Shown: positions 1 to 6,128 of the stretch, one piece after another
How the letters are laid out: every line of letters starts with the position of its first letter
How positions within the stretch are numbered: the first letter of the stretch is position 1
Assembly: GCA_964436865.1 (NCBI GenBank)
Contig: CAYTFK010000141.1
Span: 1 to 16,438, forward strand
Length of the DNA: 16,438 bases
Reading direction: 5' to 3'
Source: JAXGPP01 sp964436865
GTDB taxonomy: Bacteria > Planctomycetota > Planctomycetia > Pirellulales > Thermoguttaceae
Program-made: the position numbers and the translations under genes
The notes under the pieces: model-generated
Told to the model about the DNA's origin: nothing
Databases searched by the model: none
What the model saw: only the letters and a program-made list of their open reading frames with translations

Positions 1-25
1 TGTTCCCTTTGCGGAACGAGGGATC

Positions 26-169
26 TTACTCGAGCATCCTCGCCAGTTTCGGGAAGCGTTCGCTGTACGGCGGCTCCATGGAGCGAACCCCGTTCAGCGC
101 GCCAGTCTTGCGAGCATCGTCGAGCCGAGGATCGCCGTATTGGGATGCCCAGTTTCCCGGTCGCATCAT
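26..169 (-). CDS. Possible small ORF (47 aa) coupled to the fucosidase
   Basis: A short leftward reading frame of 47 codons starts with ATGATG. The first ATG overlaps the TGA stop of the upstream fucosidase as ATGA, the same overlap type seen three times in the ATPase operon of this window. It ends in TAA at 28-26. Most of its third codon positions are G or C, as in the neighbouring genes. The product would be soluble and charged, with RPGNW near the start and PPYSERFPKLARML at the end; no signal peptide or membrane segment is visible. I do not recognise a family. It may be a real small protein, or a frame-shifted relic of a longer C-terminus or of a neighbouring gene. The fucosidase already ends in a typical GH29 way, so an extension of it is less likely. 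Confidence 0.33.
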   Translation of the reverse strand: MMRPGNWASQYGDPRLDDARKTGALNGVRSMEPPYSERFPKLARMLE

Positions 170-1575
170 CGGTCGAGCACGACGACCGTCGCGATACTGT
201 CGGGCGCCACGGCCGGAACGGCGATCGTCACCGTGTCATGAGCCGCCGTCGCATCGAGCTTGGTGCCGTCGGCCAATAGCGACGCCCGAGGCTTCTCTGC
301 GCCCATCGGCACGACCAGCTTGCCGTCCTCGGGCCAGTCGAACACGTGCAGGTACAGCCGCTCGGAGCCGTCGGCCAGCGTCTTGCGCGTCGCCCGGCCC
401 CAGCCGAGATCGGCGAACGGGCTCGCCTCGGTGCCGTAGATGGATTCACCGTTGACCCTTATCCAGCGGCCGATCGCCTGCATCGCCTTCACCGTCTCCG
501 GCGTCATGGAACCGTCCCCCTTGGGGCCGATGTTCAAGAGATAGTTGCCCCCTTTCGACGCGATGTCGATCAGATTGCGGATCAGTGTTGCGTCGGATTT
601 CCAGGCGTGGTCGTGCTCGCTGTAGCCCCACGTTGTGTTCAGCGTCATGCATGTCTCCCAGTCGACGCCCGGCATGCCTGTCGCCGGAATGTGCTGCTCG
701 GGCGTGATGAAGTCGCCGTATCGCGGGTCCATCGAAGCGGTGATCGCGCTGGTTCCCATTCCGCTGAACCCGGCCTCGGGAATGCGGAACAGCCGGTTGT
801 TCATGATGATGCCCGGCTGCTTGTCGCGCACCATCCGCATCAGTTCCATGGCCCGCCAGGCTTCCTGCCCCTGGAAGTCCTGCGAGCTGTAGTCCCACCA
901 CAGAATGTCGATCGGCCCGTAGTTCGACACCAGTTCGGCCACCTGCCCGTGGAGGTACGCAAGGTACTTCGAGTGGTCGCGTTTTCCGTTCGGGTAGGGC
1001 TTGCCGCGCAATGGATGGGGGAGTTGCTTCGAGCGAGCGTATTCGTACTGGTCGTGGTGCCAATCGATCACCGAATGATAGAAGCCCACCCTCAGCCCCT
1101 CGGCTCGAACTGCGTCAACTATCTCCTTCACCAAGTCGCGCCCAAGTACGCTGCCGGCGTCGAAATCGCCCATGGCGGAATCGTGCAGAGCAAAGCCCTC
1201 GTGATGTTTCGAGGTGAAGACCACATAGCGGCAGCCCGCTTCCTTGGCCAGCTTCGCCCAAGCCTGGGCGAAGTTGGCAGTCGGCTTGAACAGCGGAATT
1301 GCCTTGGCCGCATAGGTGTCCGTATCGGCCCCCACCCGCTGCTGAATCCATTCCATACCACCCGACGTGCCCACGGCTTTTCCTTCCCACGTACCGCCCA
1401 GGCCGGAATACAGCCCCCAGTGCACGAACATCCCGAAGCGGGCCTCACGCCACCACTGCATCCGTGCATCGCGCTCGGCCTCAGTCTCGGCAGTTCCTTG
1501 TTCAGCCGCCGACAGCGCCGCCGCGTCGGTCATCAAAGCGGCAATCAACATCAGGATGAAGGCATGAGCACGCAT
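166..1575 (-). CDS. Secreted alpha-L-fucosidase, glycoside hydrolase family 29
   Basis: A 469-aa secreted GH29 enzyme, expected to release terminal alpha-L-fucose by a retaining mechanism. Residues 1-24 form a signal peptide (MRAHAFILMLIAALMTDAAA, then LSAAEQ). The GH29 signature RFGMFVHWG lies at 47-54 and SKHHEGF at 122-128, with the paired histidines that line the fucose pocket. WWDY at 226-229 places Asp228 as the likely catalytic nucleophile. TWGY (315-318) and LLNIGPKGDG (346-355) are also family hallmarks. The (beta/alpha)8 domain ends near 385, and a short beta-sandwich ends in IATVVVL. The acid/base residue varies in this family and is not assigned. The ATG at 1575 was chosen because it begins a clean signal peptide and has AGGAG 7 nt upstream; the frame stays open to 1800, but that stretch does not look coding. 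The gene is divergent from the GNAT gene. Specificity for fucoidan, plant or host glycans is not readable from the sequence. Confidence 0.95.
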   Translation of the reverse strand: MRAHAFILMLIAALMTDAAALSAAEQGTAETEAERDARMQWWREARFGMFVHWGLYSGLGGTWEGKAVGTSGGMEWIQQRVGADTDTYAAKAIPLFKPTANFAQAWAKLAKEAGCRYVVFTSKHHEGFALHDSAMGDFDAGSVLGRDLVKEIVDAVRAEGLRVGFYHSVIDWHHDQYEYARSKQLPHPLRGKPYPNGKRDHSKYLAYLHGQVAELVSNYGPIDILWWDYSSQDFQGQEAWRAMELMRMVRDKQPGIIMNNRLFRIPEAGFSGMGTSAITASMDPRYGDFITPEQHIPATGMPGVDWETCMTLNTTWGYSEHDHAWKSDATLIRNLIDIASKGGNYLLNIGPKGDGSMTPETVKAMQAIGRWIRVNGESIYGTEASPFADLGWGRATRKTLADGSERLYLHVFDWPEDGKLVVPMGAEKPRASLLADGTKLDATAAHDTVTIAVPAVAPDSIATVVVLDR

Positions 1576-1645
1576 CGTCTGGCTCCTGGAAGAAATGGCT
1601 GTCACTCTGGCCCGTCTTTGATGATGGTCTCGACGGAGCAACACT

Positions 1646-1667
1646 GCCGGCCAACCGGAGGGCCGGC
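1646..1667. repeat. GC-rich hairpin in the divergent spacer
   Basis: A perfect 7-bp inverted repeat (GCCGGCC at 1646-1652, GGCCGGC at 1661-1667) encloses an 8-nt loop. It lies 70-90 bp upstream of the fucosidase ATG. If that gene is transcribed from near 1690, the hairpin would sit in its 5' leader. No T-run follows on either strand, so an intrinsic terminator is unlikely. It could be a leader structure, an operator, or chance in GC-rich DNA. Confidence 0.3.
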
Positions 1668-1712
1668 CCCCCGGAAGAAACACAGCCACTGTAGCATAAT
1701 CAACCCGGCGTC

Positions 1713-1721
1713 TGGTATAAC
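1713..1721 (+). promoter_or_regulatory. Candidate extended -10 promoter for the GNAT gene
   Basis: TGGTATAAC matches the extended -10 pattern TGnTATAAT at all but the last base. It would start transcription near 1728, about 90 nt before the GNAT ATG. No convincing -35 box is found upstream, which is usual for extended -10 promoters. The spacer of 1576-1817 must also hold the leftward fucosidase promoter; TATGCT, read on the minus strand at 1698-1693, is a weak -10 candidate for it. Motif match only. Confidence 0.35.
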
Positions 1722-1817
1722 CCCTGCCAACTCTTGTGCCCGAGGCGTCTCGCTTGCGAGAATTGCGATTACAAACTCCAAGAGCCGCGCAAGCGACCAA
1801 CCAACGCGGGGATTATC

Positions 1818-2681
1818 ATGGACGATTCACCGTTGCTCAGACCGATGACCGCGGCCGAAGTGGAGCAGCTTGTCGATTGGGCCGCCTCGGAGGGCTGGAA
1901 TCCCGGGCTCAGCGATGCGCAGGCGTTCTACGCGGCCGACCCCGACGGCTACCTCGCCGCCGAGGTATGTGGCGAGTTCGTCGCCGGTGGGGCGGTTGTG
2001 CGGCATCACGCCAACTTCGGCTTTATGGGGCTGTTCATCGTGCGCCCCGATCACCGCGGCAAAGGACTCGGTCGCACGCTGTGGTACGCCCGCCGCGACC
2101 GGCTCGCGTCCCGTCTGGCTCCCGATGGCACGATCGGCATGGACGCCGTCGAGGCGATGCGCGGTTTCTACGCCCGTGGCGGATTCCGCGAAGTTACTCG
2201 CCATGTGCGGTTTCAGCTCGCCGAGCCGCTGTTGGCCGCCGACGAGTCGCAGCGATTCCTGCCCCTGAACCAGGTTCCTTTCGAGCAGCTTGCCGAGTTC
2301 GACCGAACCTGCTTTCCCTCCCCGCGAGACGCCTACCTTCGCGCCTGGATCGTTCAGCCGACAAGCTGCTCGTTCGCGGCCGTAGAGGACTGCGCCCTTG
2401 CCGGGTATGCTGTTGTGCGTCGTTGCCGTATCGGCTCGAAGATCGGCCCTCTTTTCGCAAACAATCGCGTCGTGGCAACTCGGCTCTTCCGGCGGTGTTG
2501 TCAGGCTGCCGCAGACGGCCCCGTGTTCCTCGACGTCCCCGAAGAAAACGCCCCAGCGCTGGCGATGGCCAGGGAATTTGCCATGGACCCGGTCTTCAGT
2601 TGCATCCGCATGTACTGCGGCCCCGTCCCGAACCTCCAGACGGAGCGTATTTTCGGCGTCACGACACTAGAACTCGGGTGA
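1818..2681 (+). CDS. Two-domain GNAT family N-acetyltransferase (YitH-like)
   Basis: A 287-aa cytoplasmic protein predicted to transfer an acetyl group from acetyl-CoA to an unknown amine. The N-terminal GNAT domain (about 6-130) has motif A, VRPDHRGKGLGRTLW (75-89), with the pyrophosphate-binding RGKGLG. It also has the Motif B-like IGMDAVEAMRGFYARGGF (106-123). The C-terminal half (about 140-287) carries the second, degenerate acetyltransferase domain seen in YitH-like proteins (Acetyltransf_18 type), with IGSKIGPLFANN (205-216) and VFLDVPEENAPALAMA (236-251). The ATG at 1818 follows a GGGGA element; the frame is open to 1734, but the extra residues (MCPRRLACENCDY) do not belong to the family. 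It starts a rightward row of genes, with the next one 18-63 nt downstream depending on its start. Its link to the secreted enzymes behind it is unclear. Confidence 0.88.
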   Translation: MDDSPLLRPMTAAEVEQLVDWAASEGWNPGLSDAQAFYAADPDGYLAAEVCGEFVAGGAVVRHHANFGFMGLFIVRPDHRGKGLGRTLWYARRDRLASRLAPDGTIGMDAVEAMRGFYARGGFREVTRHVRFQLAEPLLAADESQRFLPLNQVPFEQLAEFDRTCFPSPRDAYLRAWIVQPTSCSFAAVEDCALAGYAVVRRCRIGSKIGPLFANNRVVATRLFRRCCQAAADGPVFLDVPEENAPALAMAREFAMDPVFSCIRMYCGPVPNLQTERIFGVTTLELG

Positions 2682-2744
2682 CGCTCCCGTGCCCGGCGAA
2701 TGTTCGTTATCATGACATTCCCACTCGTCCCAACGACCCGTGCC

Positions 2745-3851
2745 ATGCCTGCTCCACGCCTTCCCTTATTACTGACGGCGATCGTGTCTCTGGCCTGCGG
2801 CCATGGTCGCCTGTCCGCAGCCGTAATTCCGGCCACGGACGCCCAGGTCCAGAACGGCCTTTCTCCCTACAACTGGGCGGTGCAGGGCGGGTCGGTGAGT
2901 TCGTCGATCTGCGGAGCGTCGATTGCGCTGAAGTTCAGCGGCACGCGGCGTGTGAGCCTCGAGGTCGATACCAGCCGCATCGTGACCCCCGTACTGTCTC
3001 GCTATCCGATCATCGCTTGGTCGGTCAACGGCGGCGTTCAGCAGATCCATCAACTGGCGCCGCGGGAGACGTCGGTCCTGCTCGCCTCCGAGGTCGAAGA
3101 TCCCGTGATCGAACTTTACATCAAGGGCATGTCGCCCTACGAAGACCGCTGGTCGGGTTGCCCGCCGCCGAATGCCGTGACCGTCACTGGCTTCAAGGTC
3201 GACGAAGGCGGCGCCGCGATGGCGGTTGACCATCCCCGTGAAGTCTGGCTGAATATCGGTGATTCGATCATGTCGGGCGATGCCGCGGCGCATGCCAAGG
3301 GACAAGGTCGACCCGCTAACGATGCCTGGGCAGACTCCGACGACGGCCGGGCGAGTTATGGCTACCTGCTGGCACAACACTATGGTTATCGGGAGTCGCG
3401 GATCGCCTATGGCGGATACAATTGGGGCGGAGGCATGGCTGGTGTTCCGGCGCTGACCACGCTGATCGATCAGCGGTCGGCCGGCGTCAGCCGCCTGACT
3501 GGTGAAGTCTTGCTTCCCGCCCCCTCTGTTGTGCTGATCAATCTCGGCGAAAATGGCATACCCGCTGACCGCGATGTGACTGAGGCCCTTGGTACGCTTC
3601 GCCGCCGGGTTGAACCGGCGACAAAAATCATCGTCATGCTACCTCTCTCCGGCCGCGGTCGGGCGGAGATCAGCCGGGCCTTCGAAGCCTACAAGGCGGC
3701 TGCTCGCGACGACAACGCATGGCTCATCGATCTCGGTCAGATCATGTATGGCACGGCCGACGGCCAGCATCCCACGGCCGCAGGCCATCGCGCGATCTTC
3801 GAAGCGGCTCTGCCGGCATTCGATGCCATCCTCGGAGGCGGATCGCATTAA
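2745..3851 (+). CDS. Secreted two-domain SGNH/GDSL esterase (CE2-like architecture)
   Basis: A 368-aa secreted esterase, probably a carbohydrate O-deacetylase. The signal peptide spans 1-26, with hydrophobic core LPLLLTAIVSLACG and likely cleavage after LSAA. A beta-rich module (about 35-155, YNWAVQGGSVSSS onward) precedes the hydrolase, as in CE2 acetyl esterases. The SGNH blocks are visible: block I NIGDSIMSG (170-178) with nucleophile Ser174, block II glycine in AYGGYNWGG (221-229), block III NLGENG (266-271) with Asn270, and block V DGQH (339-342) with the Asp339/His342 pair. The start is uncertain. ATGs at 2700 and 2712 are in frame and none has a strong ribosome site; 2745 gives the most compact signal peptide. 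The lyase gene follows after 36 nt, so co-transcription is likely. Fold and catalytic class are firm; the acetyl-ester substrate is inferred. Confidence 0.85.
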   Translation: MPAPRLPLLLTAIVSLACGHGRLSAAVIPATDAQVQNGLSPYNWAVQGGSVSSSICGASIALKFSGTRRVSLEVDTSRIVTPVLSRYPIIAWSVNGGVQQIHQLAPRETSVLLASEVEDPVIELYIKGMSPYEDRWSGCPPPNAVTVTGFKVDEGGAAMAVDHPREVWLNIGDSIMSGDAAAHAKGQGRPANDAWADSDDGRASYGYLLAQHYGYRESRIAYGGYNWGGGMAGVPALTTLIDQRSAGVSRLTGEVLLPAPSVVLINLGENGIPADRDVTEALGTLRRRVEPATKIIVMLPLSGRGRAEISRAFEAYKAAARDDNAWLIDLGQIMYGTADGQHPTAAGHRAIFEAALPAFDAILGGGSH

Positions 3852-3887
3852 TCAGTTGACTGACTATTTGACGGAGCGGATCGGACT

Positions 3888-5951
3888 ATGCATTTGCGGC
3901 CTTGCATCGTAGTTCTCCTGACCGTCGTGTCCGGCTTGGCCGTTGCTCCGCTCGGGCTCGCCGACACGCGGCCCGTGCTTTCACGCGCCGACCTGCCCCG
4001 GCTGGCGAAGTGCAATCGGGCGGAGGTTTTCGCCGCGCTCGGGTCGTTCGACGGGCGGGACCTCTCCGAAGAGCAGTTCGTCCTGAAGACCGCCGAACTG
4101 CTCGACCCGGCTCGCGTGCCGGGGCTCGCCGAAGCCCGCAAGTGCGGTGACAGCCAGGCGGTGCTGGACTGCGTTTGGAAAGCCTGCCTCACCGGTCGCG
4201 AGCGACCGCCAAAATCGACCATCACTGCCCGGAGGCTTGCCGAGGCCGACGAAGTGCTCGAGAACCGGTTCACCTTCTACGGTGAGCAGCACCAGTTGCC
4301 CGACGATATCGACTGGGACTCGAACCCCGGCACCGGACACTGGGGGCACGATCTCAATCGCTTCTCCTATCTCACCCTCCTGACTCAGGCGTTCCTCGCC
4401 ACCAACGATCAACGCTACAGCCGCAAGGCTGTCGGGCTCATCCTCGATTGGATCGACAAGTGCGATGCCGCCCGCTGCTTTGCGGGCTCTCCCTACGCTT
4501 GGGGCTCCTATCTGAATAATGCCATCCATTGCTACGCATGGTGCCGCTGCGTTGCCGTGATGATCGCCTGCGACGAGATCACGCCCCGCGAACTGCTCCG
4601 GGTGCTCAAGTCGGTGCACGATCAACTCGCCTACCTGGAGGTCGTTACCAACCGCCATGCGGGCAACTGGCCGACCATCGGCTGTCACGGCATGCTCGAT
4701 TGCCTTGCCAGTTTTCCCGTGTTCCGCGACACCGACCGCTTCACCGACTACTGCATCGGCAGCTTCAAGACCCAGATCGCCGAGCAGGTACTCCCCGACG
4801 GTGTACAAGATGAGCTCACGCCGCATTATCATCGCGTCGTTGTGCGAAACCTGCTGGCAGCGATCCAGTCGCTTCGCACCCTGAGTCGCGAGCTGGATCC
4901 GGAGACTGTGGCCACGCTTCGCAAAATGGTTCACTACGTCCAGCAGACAACGGTCCCCGACGGCAGCAAACAAGCCGGGTTCAACGACTCGGACCCGGGC
5001 GAGCCGGGCAATCTGCTTCCCGCCCTGACCGCCCTCGGGCTTGAAGAGTTCTTTTCTCCGCCGGAACGGCTTGGGCCCGAGGTCTTTCCTTACGCGGGGA
5101 TCGCCATGCTCCGCCAGCGGCAGGATCAGGGAGACCTCTATCTCGCGTTCGATGCCGGGCCGTATGGCCGTTCGCACCAGCACGAAGACAAGCTCGGCTT
5201 CTGGCTCTTTGCCTATGGCCGCAACCTGCTGGTCGATCCGGGCCGCCACCTGTACGACAATTCCGCCCGCTCCTTCTATCCTTATCTGAAGACGACCGCC
5301 GCCCATTCGACCATTCGCATCGACGGCCAGGGGCAGCACAGCGCCGGCCGGCATGACACGTGGATCGCCCGCCAACCGCTCGATCTCGCTTGGCGCGTGC
5401 AGGAGGGAGAAGTCCGGGCGTCCGGCGCTTACGACCTCGGCTACGGTAAGAACAATGCGATCGCGGTCGCCCATCGGCGCGAGATCGTTTTCGTCAGGGA
5501 GCGCTGCTGGGTTGTGTTCGACTCGGTGGAGGGTGAGGGCGAGCACCTCATCGAGTCCCGCTTCCAGTTCGCGCCGGGATCTGTCAGCCTCAATGGCGCG
5601 ACCGCATGCACCGACTACAACGATGCCAACCTGCTGTTGCGGGCCGTAGCGACGAACTCCTTTGACGACATCCACGTGGAACACGGACAGGAGACCCCTC
5701 GCGGTGGATGGTACTCGGACAGCTACGGGAAGATCGAGCCGGCGGCGGCGCTTTCGCTGTCCGTCCGCGCGGCCTTGCCCTGGCGCGGGGCCACGCTGCT
5801 CTTCCCTTATCGAGGCAAGCAACCTCCGGCGATCGACTTCTCCTTCGACGGCCGTGCCGCCACCATCCGCTCTGTCGACGTGGGCGAAGTGAACGTGCCA
5901 TGCTCCTTGCCGTTGGCGGGGCCGTCCCAATTGCCATCACAAGAGCAGTAA
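3888..5951 (+). CDS. Secreted heparinase II/III-family polysaccharide lyase
   Basis: A 687-aa secreted lyase-type protein. Residues 1-25 are a signal peptide (MHLRPCIVVLLTVVSGLAVA). An alpha/alpha-toroid domain covers about 60-390, with GHWGHDLNRFSYL (150-162), NRHAGNWPTIGCHG (255-268) and DGVQDELTPHYH (304-315). Beta-sandwich domains follow (about 395-680), with the family motif GRSHQHEDKLGF (427-438). By analogy with Pedobacter heparinase II, Tyr314 and His430 are likely catalytic, and His432, Asp450 (LLVDPG) and His473 (AAHSTI) the zinc-site residues. These enzymes cut uronic-acid-containing chains by beta-elimination. The PL family (12, 15, 17, 21 or other) and the substrate (glycosaminoglycan, alginate or other) cannot be assigned by eye. 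The ATG at 3888 opens directly onto the signal peptide. It lies 36 nt after the esterase gene and 177 bp before the next, so it probably shares a transcript with the esterase. Confidence 0.88.
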   Translation: MHLRPCIVVLLTVVSGLAVAPLGLADTRPVLSRADLPRLAKCNRAEVFAALGSFDGRDLSEEQFVLKTAELLDPARVPGLAEARKCGDSQAVLDCVWKACLTGRERPPKSTITARRLAEADEVLENRFTFYGEQHQLPDDIDWDSNPGTGHWGHDLNRFSYLTLLTQAFLATNDQRYSRKAVGLILDWIDKCDAARCFAGSPYAWGSYLNNAIHCYAWCRCVAVMIACDEITPRELLRVLKSVHDQLAYLEVVTNRHAGNWPTIGCHGMLDCLASFPVFRDTDRFTDYCIGSFKTQIAEQVLPDGVQDELTPHYHRVVVRNLLAAIQSLRTLSRELDPETVATLRKMVHYVQQTTVPDGSKQAGFNDSDPGEPGNLLPALTALGLEEFFSPPERLGPEVFPYAGIAMLRQRQDQGDLYLAFDAGPYGRSHQHEDKLGFWLFAYGRNLLVDPGRHLYDNSARSFYPYLKTTAAHSTIRIDGQGQHSAGRHDTWIARQPLDLAWRVQEGEVRASGAYDLGYGKNNAIAVAHRREIVFVRERCWVVFDSVEGEGEHLIESRFQFAPGSVSLNGATACTDYNDANLLLRAVATNSFDDIHVEHGQETPRGGWYSDSYGKIEPAAALSLSVRAALPWRGATLLFPYRGKQPPAIDFSFDGRAATIRSVDVGEVNVPCSLPLAGPSQLPSQEQ

Positions 5952-5992
5952 GGGCCGACCGTTCCTGATTGTGATCTGTGCGGAGTCTTTTC

Positions 5993-6011
5993 ATGAAATC
6001 GGAGAGATTTC
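5993..6011. repeat. Inverted repeat TGAAATC-5-GATTTCA
   Basis: A perfect 7-bp inverted repeat with loop GGAGA sits in the 177-bp gap between the lyase gene and the next glycosidase gene, about 120 bp before the latter's ATG. The left arm also overlaps the palindrome TTTCATGAAA (5988-5997). No T-run follows, so it is not a standard terminator. A dimeric repressor operator or an mRNA hairpin are both possible. The rest of this gap holds nothing else I recognise. Confidence 0.4.
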
Positions 6012-6128
6012 AGGTGGACTCGACGATCCCCCGCCCGATCGATAACGCGGGCGACGAAAATGCGCTGCGGTTGCCCATCCACTCGTGCCGGGAAGCGTGA
6101 ACTGACCTTTGTTACAGCAGGGTGCGCC

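Noticed and set aside
1646..1667. Intrinsic terminator at the GC hairpin
   Set aside because: No T-run follows on either strand, and it lies between two divergent gene starts, not after a gene.
346..1848. 500-codon plus-strand frame opposite the fucosidase
   Set aside because: The protein matches no family I recognise, and the opposite strand encodes clear GH29 motifs over the same DNA.
2745..2810. Possible lipoprotein signal (SLACG) in the esterase
   Set aside because: The residue three before the cysteine is Ser rather than Leu, Val or Ile, and a better signal peptidase I site (LSAA) follows.
1736..3229. 497-codon plus-strand frame across the GNAT and esterase genes
   Set aside because: Arginine- and proline-rich out-of-frame translation spanning two well-supported genes.
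3981..5930. 649-codon open frame on the minus strand opposite the lyase gene
   Set aside because: It is a mirror of the codon pattern of the lyase in GC-rich DNA. The product has no recognisable domain, whereas the plus-strand protein has a signal peptide and family motifs.
6060..6128. Upstream start for the glycosidase at 6060
   Set aside because: It would add 23 residues (MRCGCPSTRAGKRE onward) in front of a clean signal peptide and lacks a good ribosome site.
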